Of a DNA stretch of 64,000 nucleotides, positions 33,452 to 43,397 are shown piece by piece. Position 1 is the first letter of the stretch. Every line of letters starts with the position of its first letter. A program made the translations under genes and the position numbers. This stretch comes from Clostridia bacterium (GTDB lineage Bacteria; Bacillota; Clostridia; Christensenellales; Borkfalkiaceae): assembly GCA_017621155.1 (NCBI GenBank), contig JAGATP010000015.1, forward strand, positions 1 to 64,000, in the 5' to 3' direction. The notes beneath the pieces were generated by a model, which worked only from the letters and a program-made list of their open reading frames with translations, did no database searches and was not told where the DNA came from.

Positions 33452-34258
33452 TTAAAAGATATTATACCCGACGAGAATAAAACAAGCGATGGAGAGGAGT
33501 ACCAAATAGACGGAAAACCACTTGTAATTGGCGGCGTCGATGACCTTGAGCATGACCTTGATGGCGAAAAAGCCCGAAAGGGCAGCCACTGCCACGCCTA
33601 AAATCAGACAGCCGACGAAATGCCCCGCAGAGGGATATGCCGCAACGCTCTCGGCAAACCCGCCGTCGAAAATAAGGTGTTTCATCCCGATGACGGCGCT
33701 TCCCAAAATGACGGGAATGCTCATGAGGAAGGAGAACTTGGAGATGTCTTTCGGCTGTGCGCCCGCAAACGTGCCTGCCGCAATCGTCGAGCCGCTCCTC
33801 GAAATGCCGGGAAGCACGGCGATCGCCTGCATCAAGCCCATGGGAACCGTCGTCCGCCAGCAGAGCGGATAGATTTTTTTCCTGCGCTTTGCCACGATTT
33901 CGCATGCGAACATGAGTGCAGCCGTGACCAGGAAGAAAATGCCGAGCCACTGTCCCCCGTAGAAGATCTCCTCGATTTTATCGTCGAAGAGAAGCCCCAC
34001 CACCGCCGCGGGAATGGTCGCGACGATCAGGTATACCATCGTCTTCCAAGGACGCTTGAAGAGCGCCCAGATGTCCTTCCAAAAGACGATGAACACGGCA
34101 ACCAACGTGCCGAAGTGGAGCATGATGTCGAAGAACATATCCGCCTCTTCGATGTGAAAGACGGTCTGAAAAAAAACCAGATGCCCGCTCGAAGAGACGG
34201 GTAAGAATTCCGTCAAGCCCTGAACGAGCCCGAGAAATATCGCTTGCCAAAATTCCAT
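33452..34258 (-). CDS. uppP: Undecaprenyl-diphosphatase
   Basis: A 268-residue BacA/UppP membrane phosphatase that recycles undecaprenyl pyrophosphate for peptidoglycan synthesis. Motif GLVQGLTEFLPVSSSGHL (~10-27) and motif LPGISRSGSTIAAG (~170) supply the catalytic Glu, Ser and Arg. About eight hydrophobic segments are visible. Overexpression of this family gives bacitracin resistance. It lies behind a strong terminator (34277-34306) with no clear promoter in the 57-bp gap, so transcription may come by read-through. Confidence 0.96.
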   Translation of the reverse strand: MEFWQAIFLGLVQGLTEFLPVSSSGHLVFFQTVFHIEEADMFFDIMLHFGTLVAVFIVFWKDIWALFKRPWKTMVYLIVATIPAAVVGLLFDDKIEEIFYGGQWLGIFFLVTAALMFACEIVAKRRKKIYPLCWRTTVPMGLMQAIAVLPGISRSGSTIAAGTFAGAQPKDISKFSFLMSIPVILGSAVIGMKHLIFDGGFAESVAAYPSAGHFVGCLILGVAVAALSGFFAIKVMLKVIDAANYKWFSVYLVLLSIACFILVGYNIF

Positions 34259-34276
34259 AATTACCTCTTAAAAAAG

Positions 34277-34306
34277 GAGTCTGCAATGAAATGATTGCAG
34301 ACTCCG
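34277..34306 (-). terminator. Terminator between SurA-like lipoprotein gene and uppP
   Basis: GGAGTCTGCAAT/ATTGCAGACTCC, 12 bp, then TTTTTT on the minus strand. Confidence 0.9.
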
Positions 34307-34314
34307 TATCGTTT

Positions 34315-36345
34315 TTAGTCGAGATCTTTGAGATCCTGATAGCGGGATTCATGCTTTTTGACGCAGGTATCGTTGTTGAAGGTATTGATGACGCGCGTCT
34401 GCCAGGAATTCGTCGCCGTGCCGGACGTGGAAGACTTCAACGCCTCGTAGAAATAGTAGGAGAACGTGCCTTCCTTTTCGATGTCGGCGTAGTTGAAGGA
34501 ATAAACCTCACCCTCCTCGAAGACGTAGGTGCAATACATGATGTGCCAGCCGTAATCGGAAGGAGAGACGATGTAAGAACCGACGCCCTGAGACACCGCA
34601 TACTTTGCCGCATACTCGAATTCTTTGACGAAGTCGGTGTTGTAAGCGGAAATCGCATAGCCGAGGTAGCTATTCAGTCCCGCCGTATCCGTGTTATAAG
34701 CAAAAGAGAGCTCGTTGACTGCCGAGAAGGCGTTGTAAGCGTCCGTTCCCTCGAGGAATACCTCGTTGGGGTTGAAGCCGAGATCGAACTTGCCCGCATA
34801 GTAGACGAACTTGGAGTAGTCCACTTCGCCCTTTTCGTCAAGGTAGCTTCTCGTATAGTAATCGTCCTGCTTGTCGAGGAGAACGCGAGGCGTCTTTCCC
34901 GTAGCGTAAGACACGTATCCTTCGAGATCTTCGATGAAGCCGTCGATGGAAATCTTATCGGGCGTTAAGACGTATTCGCCGTCCTCGTCCTTTTCTACCG
35001 TTCCATTGTATGCGTATTTTCCGAAATAATTCTTCATCGACTCATATCTGTCGCTATCGGTGAGAGAATTTTCAAAGAACAGATAGCCGGAAGTACCGGA
35101 AGCGCCGTAGTAGTCCGTCGTCTCGTAGGAATAATCCTCGTCCCCCGTGAACCACGTCTCTCTCTGATCGGTGGCAAGCACGTTCTTTAACAGCGCGCCG
35201 CGCTTTTCATAGCGCTCGTCGTTCGTAAGGGAAGTGTCTGCCTGATAGCCCGAAAGCAGGAAGGACTGCGTGGTGCTGAAGGGAAGGAGAATGTTGATGA
35301 CGAATCCGTATCCGCCGGTCGGCGCATACAGCACGAAGGAGCTGTCCGACATGGAGTCGAGCGCGGTCTCGAAGTTGGAAGAGGAAGCGTTGAAGCTGTT
35401 CTGCTGTCCTGCGAGAAGCTCGTTGTAGCGCGCCGTCACGTAAGACTCGGTAAAGTTCTTTGCCGCTTCGTCCTCGATGGTATCGGCGAGCTTATTGATG
35501 AGTGCAGAAGAGAGCTGACGGGCAAGCTCCGTCTTATAATAGGAGAGCTCTTCCATCGGAAGTCCCTGCTCTTCCTTCGAATAGAGGTAGTTGTTCTGAA
35601 GGCTCAAAAGGAAGCGGTTGTACGCCTTCTTTCTCGTGGAGGGCGTGGAATTTTCGACTGCCTCGTACGTTCCGCACGAAGAAAGTGCATTCTTACCCGT
35701 ATAGATCGCGTAGTCCTTGTCGTAGTAATCCTCTTCTTCGGTCTCAGCCCCCGTGGGAAGGGTACGCGCAGTGGTGGAAGAAGAAGTGCTCTCCTCTTTG
35801 AGGTATTCCTTTTCGTACGAATCAATGGAGCTGTTGATGCTCTGATTGAGGGTATAGACCGCCTTGCCGTACTCGTCGTCCGTGAGGAAATAACGATAAG
35901 CCGCAATGTCCTTGTCCTCGGCGGCGTTGACGTAAGCCTCGTAATCCGCAAGGGAGTAGTTATAATCTGCAGAAGTTTCCGAAAGCTTCAGATAATATGC
36001 CTTGGCGTACTGTCCGATGATCTTTTGGTTGACGAGGCTGGTGACGATGAGGTCAAACGCCTGACTGTAAGTGTAGCCGTAAGACTGCACGTACATGTAG
36101 CCGACGTTGACGAAGTACGTGATGAGTTCGCGCTTGACGACGGTCTCCGTTCCGACGGCGGAGGCGTACTTCGCATACGCGCCGCCCTCGGCAAATTCCG
36201 TGGACTTCGTGATGTCGATGTCCGCAACCACCTGAGCCATATCTCTCTGGTTGTCCGTCGTGACGAGTTCGCAGCCGGTCAAGCACGAAAGTCCCAGACA
36301 CGCCGCCATTGTCAAAGCCAATAAGTTCTTCTTTTTCATAGCCAT
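34315..36345 (-). CDS. SurA/PrsA-like lipoprotein (putative peptidyl-prolyl isomerase)
   Basis: A 676-residue exported lipoprotein. The signal sequence ends in the lipobox LTGC with Cys25. The next ~100 residues (VVKRELITYFVNVGYMYVQS, FDLIVTSLVNQKIIGQYA) look like the helical SurA N-terminal chaperone domain. The C-terminal part has SPSDYGWHIMYCTYVF, reminiscent of the end of parvulin domains (GYHIIKV). The middle is rich in Tyr, Ser and Asp and is not recognised. It may assist folding of secreted proteins; the isomerase activity is unproven. GGAG lies 6 bp before the ATG; promoter at 36396-36424. Confidence 0.7.
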   Translation of the reverse strand: MAMKKKNLLALTMAACLGLSCLTGCELVTTDNQRDMAQVVADIDITKSTEFAEGGAYAKYASAVGTETVVKRELITYFVNVGYMYVQSYGYTYSQAFDLIVTSLVNQKIIGQYAKAYYLKLSETSADYNYSLADYEAYVNAAEDKDIAAYRYFLTDDEYGKAVYTLNQSINSSIDSYEKEYLKEESTSSSTTARTLPTGAETEEEDYYDKDYAIYTGKNALSSCGTYEAVENSTPSTRKKAYNRFLLSLQNNYLYSKEEQGLPMEELSYYKTELARQLSSALINKLADTIEDEAAKNFTESYVTARYNELLAGQQNSFNASSSNFETALDSMSDSSFVLYAPTGGYGFVINILLPFSTTQSFLLSGYQADTSLTNDERYEKRGALLKNVLATDQRETWFTGDEDYSYETTDYYGASGTSGYLFFENSLTDSDRYESMKNYFGKYAYNGTVEKDEDGEYVLTPDKISIDGFIEDLEGYVSYATGKTPRVLLDKQDDYYTRSYLDEKGEVDYSKFVYYAGKFDLGFNPNEVFLEGTDAYNAFSAVNELSFAYNTDTAGLNSYLGYAISAYNTDFVKEFEYAAKYAVSQGVGSYIVSPSDYGWHIMYCTYVFEEGEVYSFNYADIEKEGTFSYYFYEALKSSTSGTATNSWQTRVINTFNNDTCVKKHESRYQDLKDLD

Positions 36346-36395
36346 TATTACTCCGATGCCCTTTTAGGGAATACAATCTGATTTTATCTCCTCTT

Positions 36396-36424
36396 ATTAT
36401 ACAATATTTGCGCCGTCAATGCAA
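36396..36424 (-). promoter_or_regulatory. Promoter of the SurA-like lipoprotein gene
   Basis: TTGCAT (36419-36424), 17-bp spacer, TATAAT (36396-36401), just after the mfd stop codon. Confidence 0.7.
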
Positions 36425-36434
36425 TTATTTTTTC

Positions 36435-39400
36435 TCAAGAAACGGAGAAAGATGAGGCAAATTTTAAAAATTTTGACATTGTGAGCAGGATTTTCTCCGC
36501 GCCGCCCCCGTCGCGGAAGACGAGAGTGGGTTCTTTCGTGAGTTCCAGGGTGAGGTATCTTTTGTATTCCTCCATCGCCCTTTGCATGCCGGGATGGGAC
36601 AAAAGCTGCATGGAAGGAAGAACGAGCCTTCCGCCGTTCTTGTCGATGACGACCTTCGGAACCGAGAAATGTGCGGCGTAAGCCTTCAAGATGGCGATGA
36701 CGAGCAGGGCGGAAACTTCGTCGGGAATCGCGCCGTAGTTCTCCTCCAGCGAGAGGCAGACCCGCTTGTAATCGGCGGCCGTCTTGATCTCCGCAATCTG
36801 CTTGTAAGAATCGAGCCTGCCCGCACTCGACTCGATGTAGCTTTCGGGAATGAACGCCGTCACCTTGACGTCGAGCTCGGGAACGATCTGTTCTTCTCCC
36901 GTCAACTCCTCTTTGAGGAGCTTGGAATATAGTTCGTAGCCCACTTTGTCCATGTGCCCGTGCTGTTCCGCGCCGAGGACGTTGCCCGCACCGCGAATTT
37001 CCAGATCGCGCACGGCAATTTTAAAGCCCGAGCCGAGCTCGGTAAACTCCATAATCGCCCGAAGCCGTTCGATGGCCTCCTGCGTCATGACCTTGTCGGC
37101 TTTGAAAGTGAAGTAAGCGTGGGCGAGCCGCTCTCCGCGCCCCACTCTGCCGCGCAGCTGATAGAGCTGTGCAATACCGAGCCTGTCGCTGTCGATGACG
37201 ATGAGGCAATTGGCGTTGGGAAGGTCGATTCCGTTTTCGATGATGGTCGTCGTCACGAGGACGTTGCTCTCCCCCTGATAAAATCCGAAAATGTTGTTTT
37301 CGAGGGTTTCCTTGTCCATGCGCCCGTGCCCTACCGTCACCTTCGCCTCGGGGACGATGGCTGCGACCTTTGCCGCAAAGGTGTGAATGCTCTCAACCTT
37401 GTTGTAGAGGATAAAGACCTGACCGCCCCTTGCAAGCTCGCGGACGCAGGCGTCGCGCAGGAGGGTTTCCGTCTCCTCGACGACGTAGGTCTGCACGGGA
37501 AGGCGGGAGACGGGCGGGGTCTGAATGGTGCTGATGTCCCGAATGCCTGAAAGGGACATGTGCAGCGTTCTCGGAATGGGCGTCGCCGTCATGGTCAGAC
37601 AGTCGATGTCCTTTTTCATGTGCTTGATCTTCTCCTTGTGCTCGACGCCGAATCGCTGCTCTTCGTCGAGAATTAAAAGCCCCAAGTCATGAAACGCCAC
37701 GTCCTTGGATAGGAGGCGGTGCGTGCCGATGACGAAGTCGATTTTCCCGAGCTTTAAGTCCTCGATGACCTTTTCCTGTTCCTTGGGCGTCTTAAAGCGG
37801 TTGAGTCGCTCCACCGTAAGTCCGAAGGGAGCAAAGCGCTCCTTCGCGTTTCGAAAGTGCTGTTCGCTCAAAATGGTGCTCGGGCACAAAAGCGCAGCCT
37901 GCTTCCCGCCGAGGGCGCAGAGATACACCGCGCGGAAGGCGACTTCCGTCTTGCCGAAGCCGACGTCCCCGCAGAGAAGTCTGTCCATGACCTTAGTCGA
38001 GCACATATCCCCTTTGATCTCTTCGAACGAGGCGAGCTGATCGGCGGTCGGCGTGAAGGGAAAGTAGCTTTCGAACTCCTCCATCGGCTCTTCGTAATAG
38101 GGAAAGGCAAAGCCGCGCTGTGCCGCGCGCTCCGCATAGAGCTGTTTTAAATCGAACGCCATCTTGCGGATGGAGGAGCGCAGCCGCTCTTTGACCCGCT
38201 CGAACTCCCCCGTCCCGATTTTAGAAAGGGTGGGATTTTCCGCACCCATATATTTGGACAGGGTGTCCATCTGCTCGACGGGAACGTACACGACGTCGCC
38301 GTCCCGATAGGCGATGGAGATGTATTCCTTGGTGCTTTCCAGCGTCTCGATGATCTTCGTGCCGGTGATTTTGCCGATGCCGTACGTCTCGTGGACGGCG
38401 TAATCGCCGATTTCGGGGGCGACAAAGACGTCTCCCCGCCTTCTTCTGACCCGCTTTTCGCGCACCGACTTGGTATAAAGGTCTTCCGAGCCGATGAGGA
38501 CGAGCTTCGCCTCGTGCAAAATGAAGCCGTGGGCAAAGTTCTCCTCCGTCACGAAAATGGTGTCGAGGAGATCGGCGTTTTCGGGTCTCTCCTCGGACAA
38601 GCCGAGATCGGACAAAAAGTCGTGCATCTTTTCGGCTCGGGAGGCGTTTCCGCAAAAGAGAATGACGCGATAGTTATTTCTTCTCCAGGCTCTGAGGTCG
38701 GAGGCGAGATTTTCAAACCCGTTGACGTACCTTCCCATCGGCGTCGCCTTCAAATCATAGCTCTTTAACGCCTTGAAGAGGTATAAATTGCTCGCAAACG
38801 TCTGAAGGGCGACCTTTCGGAAGCGATCGATTTCCTTTCCAAATACTTCTTTGGCGATGAGCTGATCTTTGGAAAAGGGAAAGACCTCTCCCCCGTCGGA
38901 GAGATTTAGAAATCGCTCAAAGTGCTCTTTGAGGATAGAATCCGCCCTGTCGTTGACGAGCTTGCACTCGTCGAATAGGACGACGGTGTCCTTTTGCAAC
39001 AAATCGAAAACCGTGCCCGTTCCCTCGAGAAGGGGCAGAAGAAAGCTGTTTCCCGCGCCCTGTCCGATTCCGTTTAAAAGATCGTCCGCAATGGAGCTCA
39101 TGCGAAGGTAAGCTTTGTCGCTTTTTGCGGCTTTGATTCCCCTTTTCAGCTCCGCTTCGATGCGCGATGCGTCCTTTGGGGTGACAAAGCAGTCCGTCGC
39201 CCCCAAAATGGCGATCTCGTCGATCTGGGAGAGTCGCTCTCCCGTCGTCTCGTCATAGGGCTTGATTCGCTCGATGGTATCCCCGAAAAAGTCGATGCGG
39301 ACGGGATGAGAAAGGTTGATGGGATAGATGTCGAGAATGTCCCCGCGCACGGCAAAGCTCCCCTTTGCCTCTACCTCGTACTCGCGCGTGTAGCCGAGGC

Positions 39401-39845
39401 GAATCAGAAGAGACGGCAAAGAGAGAAAATCAAACTCCTCCCCCGTCCGCAATCGGATTTTGGCAAGAGAGGTAGGGACGCGCTGCAACAGAGCATCCAT
39501 GTCGGAAACGACGACCTCCGCCCCGCACTCGATCTCCCAAAGGGCGTTCATGCGCTTGAAAAAAGAATCCTTCGAGAGGGCGTTTTGATAGAGAAGCACG
39601 TCGTCTTTGGAGGGAAGAAGGGTCACCTTCTTTCCGGAAAGGGCGCGTATGCTTTCCGCCGCGCGCTGTGCGGCGAGGGGATCGGGCGCTATGTACAGAA
39701 CGGGACTTTCGATTAAAGACGCAAGGTAGTGTTTGTGCGGCTCGGAAACGCCGAAAACCGCCGTCGGCGCGCCGCGGCGGATATCCTCGGAAAGTCGGAC
39801 GTATTCCTCCCCTCCCGCTCTCCAATTGAAAAAATTTCTCTTCAT
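36435..39845 (-). CDS. mfd: Transcription-repair coupling factor
   Basis: A 1136-residue Mfd, full length. The N-terminal UvrB-like module (~1-330) is followed by the RNA polymerase-interacting CarD-like domain (GDYAVHETYGIGKITG, near 480). The RecG-like translocase has Walker A GDVGFGKTEVAFRA, the DEEQ box LLILDEEQRFGVEHK and TATPIPRTL. The C-terminal TRCF domain ends near residue 1130. It releases RNA polymerase stalled at DNA damage and recruits UvrA. It overlaps pth by 4 bp, the usual pth-mfd pairing in Firmicutes. Confidence 0.98.
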   Translation of the reverse strand: MKRNFFNWRAGGEEYVRLSEDIRRGAPTAVFGVSEPHKHYLASLIESPVLYIAPDPLAAQRAAESIRALSGKKVTLLPSKDDVLLYQNALSKDSFFKRMNALWEIECGAEVVVSDMDALLQRVPTSLAKIRLRTGEEFDFLSLPSLLIRLGYTREYEVEAKGSFAVRGDILDIYPINLSHPVRIDFFGDTIERIKPYDETTGERLSQIDEIAILGATDCFVTPKDASRIEAELKRGIKAAKSDKAYLRMSSIADDLLNGIGQGAGNSFLLPLLEGTGTVFDLLQKDTVVLFDECKLVNDRADSILKEHFERFLNLSDGGEVFPFSKDQLIAKEVFGKEIDRFRKVALQTFASNLYLFKALKSYDLKATPMGRYVNGFENLASDLRAWRRNNYRVILFCGNASRAEKMHDFLSDLGLSEERPENADLLDTIFVTEENFAHGFILHEAKLVLIGSEDLYTKSVREKRVRRRRGDVFVAPEIGDYAVHETYGIGKITGTKIIETLESTKEYISIAYRDGDVVYVPVEQMDTLSKYMGAENPTLSKIGTGEFERVKERLRSSIRKMAFDLKQLYAERAAQRGFAFPYYEEPMEEFESYFPFTPTADQLASFEEIKGDMCSTKVMDRLLCGDVGFGKTEVAFRAVYLCALGGKQAALLCPSTILSEQHFRNAKERFAPFGLTVERLNRFKTPKEQEKVIEDLKLGKIDFVIGTHRLLSKDVAFHDLGLLILDEEQRFGVEHKEKIKHMKKDIDCLTMTATPIPRTLHMSLSGIRDISTIQTPPVSRLPVQTYVVEETETLLRDACVRELARGGQVFILYNKVESIHTFAAKVAAIVPEAKVTVGHGRMDKETLENNIFGFYQGESNVLVTTTIIENGIDLPNANCLIVIDSDRLGIAQLYQLRGRVGRGERLAHAYFTFKADKVMTQEAIERLRAIMEFTELGSGFKIAVRDLEIRGAGNVLGAEQHGHMDKVGYELYSKLLKEELTGEEQIVPELDVKVTAFIPESYIESSAGRLDSYKQIAEIKTAADYKRVCLSLEENYGAIPDEVSALLVIAILKAYAAHFSVPKVVIDKNGGRLVLPSMQLLSHPGMQRAMEEYKRYLTLELTKEPTLVFRDGGGAEKILLTMSKFLKFASSFSVS

Positions 39846-40408
39846 TTCCCGTTGAACTCGTTCATGACCTCTTCGATCTTTTTGCCCGACGCAAAGGAAG
39901 CGGCGGCTTTTCCCGCTTTGCGGAGCGCCGCGTCGAAGAGCTCGTAATCCTCACGTTTGATTTGCGCCAAGACGTAGTGAATGATGGGGATGTTCACTTC
40001 GGCGTCCCGAATGCCGACGCGAATGCGCGCAAAATCCGAAATGCCGATTTCGGCGAGGACGGAGCGCATCCCGTTGTGCGTGCCCGCACTGCCGGACGCC
40101 CGAATGCGGAGGGTGCCCTTGGGAAGGTCGTAGTCGTCGTAAATGACGAGGAGATGCTCCCGATCGACCTTATACTTTGCCATCAGCTGTTTGACCGCCC
40201 TGCCGCTGTTGTTCATAAAGGTCAGGGGGCGTGCGAGAATGACTTTTTCTCCGCCCACGTACGCCTCCGCGACCATGGATTCGCATTCCTTTTTCTTGAA
40301 CTTGACGCCAAGCTCCTCTGCGACGTTGGCGACGGCAAGATACCCCATGTTGTGAAAGGTTTTTTCGTATTCCGTCCCGGGATTGCCGAGACCGACGATT
40401 AAGTACAT
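39842..40408 (-). CDS. pth: Peptidyl-tRNA hydrolase
   Basis: A 188-residue Pth that frees tRNA from peptidyl-tRNA dropped by the ribosome. Conserved GLGNPGTEYEKTFHNMGY contains the catalytic His; LARPLTFMNNSGRAV, IYDDYDLPKGTLRIR and GSAGTHNGMRSV are the other signatures. It lies between prs and mfd; the pth-mfd overlap suggests coupled translation. Confidence 0.97.
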   Translation of the reverse strand: MYLIVGLGNPGTEYEKTFHNMGYLAVANVAEELGVKFKKKECESMVAEAYVGGEKVILARPLTFMNNSGRAVKQLMAKYKVDREHLLVIYDDYDLPKGTLRIRASGSAGTHNGMRSVLAEIGISDFARIRVGIRDAEVNIPIIHYVLAQIKREDYELFDAALRKAGKAAASFASGKKIEEVMNEFNGK

Positions 40409-40506
40409 ATCTCTTTCCTTTGAAAAAGAGAAGAGAAGCGGAATCCGTTTCTCTACTCTTTGGTTTCTCTATTAGAGCGCGTTGACACAAACGCGAACGC
40501 TCTCGT

Positions 40507-41460
40507 TCAATCGTAAATTTTGGACAAGGGCTTATCCATATAGACGTTCTCGATTGCCGCCGCAAAGATGTCGGCTGTGGAGACGAACTTCATGATGGGA
40601 AGCTTCTTCTCCTCGGGAACGGGAATGGTATCGAGCATGACGAGCTCGGTGATGGGAGACGCCGAGAGCCGTTCGATGGCAGGACCGGAAAGCACGGCGT
40701 GGGAAGCGCAAGCGTAAATCTCCAGCGCACCCGCGTCCTTGAGCGCCTGCGCGCCCTGCACGATGGTGCCCGCCGTATCGATCATGTCGTCCACCATCAG
40801 GCACTTCTTACCCTTGACGTCGCCGATGATGTTCATGACTTCCATCACGTTCGCCTTGGGACGGCGCTTGTCGATGATCGCCATATCGACGCCGAGGCGC
40901 ATCGCTACTTTTCTCGCACGGGAAACGGAGCCTACGTCGGGAGAAACGACGATGAACTGGTCGTCGATTTTTCCGCTCGCCTTGAAATAATTGTAGAGAA
41001 TGGGGCCGCCCAAGAGGTTATCGACGGGAATGTTGAAAAATCCCTGAATCTGAGACGCGTGCAAATCCATCGTAAGCACTCTGTCCGCGCCCGCCGCCGT
41101 CAACAGATCGGCGACCAATTTTGCCGTAATCGGTTCACGGGAACGCGCCTTCCTGTCCTGACGGGCATATCCGAAATAAGGGATCACTGCCGTAATACGG
41201 CCCGCGCTCGCTCTCTTTGCAGCGTCGATCATGATGAGGAGTTCCATCAGATTGTCGTTGCAGGGCTCCGAGGTGGACTGAATCAGGAATAAATCTCTTC
41301 CTCTGACGGTCTCCTCAAAATGCACACTGATTTCTCCGTTGGAGAAACGGCCTACCTCCATCGCACCCAGCTCGGTATTGAGCTTGCGTGCAATGCCTTC
41401 CGCTAAAGCCCGATTCGAATTCCCCGAAAAGAGCTTTATTTCGTTACCGTGCGTAATCAT
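40507..41460 (-). CDS. prs: Ribose-phosphate pyrophosphokinase
   Basis: A 317-residue PRPP synthase. FSGNSNRALAEGIARKL at the N-terminus, FGYARQDRKARSREPITAKL, DLHASQIQGFF and the PRPP-binding loop CLMVDDMIDTAGTI are all present. It makes PRPP for nucleotide, His and Trp synthesis. An AAGGAAGG site precedes the start. Its promoter -35 overlaps the tadA stop codon (41500-41528). The 98-bp gap before pth holds two hairpins that may terminate part of the transcription. Confidence 0.97.
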   Translation of the reverse strand: MITHGNEIKLFSGNSNRALAEGIARKLNTELGAMEVGRFSNGEISVHFEETVRGRDLFLIQSTSEPCNDNLMELLIMIDAAKRASAGRITAVIPYFGYARQDRKARSREPITAKLVADLLTAAGADRVLTMDLHASQIQGFFNIPVDNLLGGPILYNYFKASGKIDDQFIVVSPDVGSVSRARKVAMRLGVDMAIIDKRRPKANVMEVMNIIGDVKGKKCLMVDDMIDTAGTIVQGAQALKDAGALEIYACASHAVLSGPAIERLSASPITELVMLDTIPVPEEKKLPIMKFVSTADIFAAAIENVYMDKPLSKIYD

Positions 41461-41499
41461 TGCGTACCTTCCTTATTGAGTTTTTCTTTTGGTAAAGCT

Positions 41500-41528
41500 A
41501 TTGTATTCTTTTTTTCAAAAGAAGTCAA
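41500..41528 (-). promoter_or_regulatory. Promoter of prs
   Basis: TTGACT (41523-41528), 17-bp spacer, TACAAT (41500-41505), overlapping the end of tadA. Confidence 0.75.
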
Positions 41529-42016
41529 TCGTTTGAAGCGCCCATTTTCGTTTCTTTCTTCGTTCTTTCCCGCATCTCGGAAAAAAATCTCGTCAGAATC
41601 TCCCTGCACTCTGTTTCCAGAACGCCGCCCTCTACGGGGAGGGTGTGGTTTAAGAGGTTGGCAGAGGCGAGCTCCTTGGTGAGCGATCTGCCCTTCTGCT
41701 CGAATGCGCCGAAGTAAACCTTGGAAATGCGGGCGTTCAGCGCCGCGCCCATGCACATGGGACAGGGTTCGAGGGTCACGTACAGCTCGCATTCGGGAAT
41801 ACGCCAGCTCCCCTGTTTTTTACATGCCTTTTCAATCGCCTCGATCTCCGCATGCGCGGTGGCAAGCTGCAAGCGCGTCCGCTTGTTGTGCCCCCGCCCA
41901 ACGATCTTTCCGTCGCACACGACGATGGCGCCGATGGGGACTTCCCCCTCGGCAAACGCCTTTTCCGCCTCTTTGAGGGCTTTTTTCATCCATTTTTCGC
42001 GCTCAGACAGCTTCAT
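41525..42016 (-). CDS. tadA: tRNA-specific adenosine deaminase
   Basis: A 163-residue TadA that converts A34 to inosine in tRNA-Arg(ACG). Zinc ligands are His55 and the catalytic Glu57 in TAHAEIEAI, plus Cys85 and Cys88 in EPCPMCMGA. The start at 42016 is taken from the usual N-terminus (MKLSEREKWMKKALKEAEKA). It overlaps rlmH by 4 bp. Its last ~12 residues are basic and variable. Confidence 0.95.
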   Translation of the reverse strand: MKLSEREKWMKKALKEAEKAFAEGEVPIGAIVVCDGKIVGRGHNKRTRLQLATAHAEIEAIEKACKKQGSWRIPECELYVTLEPCPMCMGAALNARISKVYFGAFEQKGRSLTKELASANLLNHTLPVEGGVLETECREILTRFFSEMRERTKKETKMGASND

Positions 42017-42450
42017 TTGTGATATTCGCTCCCCGTATTGATCATAAACGCCCGATAGAGCTGCTCCGCGAGAATCACCCGCATGAGCTGATGGGGGAAG
42101 GTCATGTCCGAAAAGGAAATGCTTTCGTCCGCACTCGCCTTCACCGAAGGCGCAAGCCCGTAAGATGAGCCGATGACGAAGGTGATCTCCCTTCCCCGAT
42201 CGAGATACGATTTGATTTTTTTGGCAAACGCCTCGGACGAGAGCTTTTGCCCCTCGATGGCGAGGACAAACGCGCTCCCCCTTATCTGCCTTTGCAGGAG
42301 AATTCCTTCCTCTTCGAGCGTCCTGCATTCCGCCACTTCAACGACGGAAACTTCGGCAAAGCGGGAAAGTCGCTTCAAATACTCCGCGACGGCTTCCCGA
42401 TAAAAGGATTCCTTGATTTTTCCGACTACAGCAAAACGAATTTTTATCAT
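42013..42450 (-). CDS. rlmH: 23S rRNA (pseudouridine1915-N3)-methyltransferase
   Basis: A 145-residue SPOUT methyltransferase. MIKIRFAVVGKIKESFYREAV is the normal N-terminus, and the SAM knot has FVIGSSYGLAPSV and SFSDMTFPHQLMRVILAEQLYRAF near the end. The ATG overlaps the TGA of the CPBP gene (ATGA) and has no ribosome site of its own, so it relies on translational coupling. Confidence 0.96.
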   Translation of the reverse strand: MIKIRFAVVGKIKESFYREAVAEYLKRLSRFAEVSVVEVAECRTLEEEGILLQRQIRGSAFVLAIEGQKLSSEAFAKKIKSYLDRGREITFVIGSSYGLAPSVKASADESISFSDMTFPHQLMRVILAEQLYRAFMINTGSEYHK

Positions 42451-43358
42451 AACAAATAGGAAAAGAAATTGGCGAGCCATAAAATGGCGCAGACGGCGAT
42501 GCCGAGCGCGGCGGCGAGGAAAAAGCCCTTTTTGTCCCCCGTTTTTTTCTCCTCTCTCCGTTCAAAAACGAGCCAGAGAATTCCGCCGACGAGGAGAATC
42601 CACCCGAGGATAATCGCGACGGGGTACCACCCCATTCCCTCGAAGGAGACAATCCCGAATTTCTGGCAGACAACCACGAAGGCGTTGTTCAAAAAGTGAG
42701 AAAGCATCGTGGGAAGGACGCTTCCGCTGCGATAGGCAACGAGCGCAAAGATACAGCCGCAGAGAAACTGATAAATGGTCTGAGCGGGATTTTCGTGAAA
42801 GAGGGAAAAGAGCACGCCGTTGACGAGGACGCAGAAGGCAAAGCCCATCTTCTTGGTGGAATTGACCATGACGCCGCGAAAGATGAGCTCTTCGCAGATC
42901 GCGGGCAGAACGGCGACGACGAAAAGCACGCCGACGATCCCAAACCCTTCCATGGGCGGAAGCTTGGTCTCCGGCGGGATATAGCCGAAGGCGTCGTAGA
43001 GAATGGAGACAAACTGTTCGTTGACGCTTCCGAGTGCAAAGAAAATGCCGACCTGCATCAAAACGGCGAGGACGAAATAGCGCGCCTTCGTCCCCTTGAC
43101 CCCGATTTCCCGAAGCGGGATTTTCTCCCTCTTCAAAAACACGGCAAGGAGAAGCGCAAAGGGAATTTGCGTGAGTAAAAATTGAGCGTACAGATACCAA
43201 GGGGCATCCGTCTCGTTCTGCAAGCCCGTCGCCACGAGGATCAGGCTGAAAGCAAGCGCGGCAAAGACGGGGACTACGGCGGCAATCGAATAGAACAAGC
43301 CGCCCTTTCGTTCGTTCAATAAGGGTTCCATGAAAATATCATAACACTTTTTTTGCAT
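42447..43358 (-). CDS. CPBP-family intramembrane metalloprotease/glutamic protease
   Basis: A 303-residue membrane protein with about eight hydrophobic segments. Family motifs are CEELIFRGVMVNS (near 155), FSLFHEN and a late SHFLNNAF. CPBP proteins include CAAX prenyl proteases and bacteriocin-immunity proteins; this one has no bacteriocin gene beside it. The start is uncertain between 43358 and the internal Met at 43331, as neither has a good ribosome site. The following ATGA overlap couples it to rlmH. Confidence 0.88.
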   Translation of the reverse strand: MQKKCYDIFMEPLLNERKGGLFYSIAAVVPVFAALAFSLILVATGLQNETDAPWYLYAQFLLTQIPFALLLAVFLKREKIPLREIGVKGTKARYFVLAVLMQVGIFFALGSVNEQFVSILYDAFGYIPPETKLPPMEGFGIVGVLFVVAVLPAICEELIFRGVMVNSTKKMGFAFCVLVNGVLFSLFHENPAQTIYQFLCGCIFALVAYRSGSVLPTMLSHFLNNAFVVVCQKFGIVSFEGMGWYPVAIILGWILLVGGILWLVFERREEKKTGDKKGFFLAAALGIAVCAILWLANFFSYLL

Positions 43359-43397
43359 TTCGTAAAGAATTTCTTTTCCTTTTTTTCGAAAATCTGC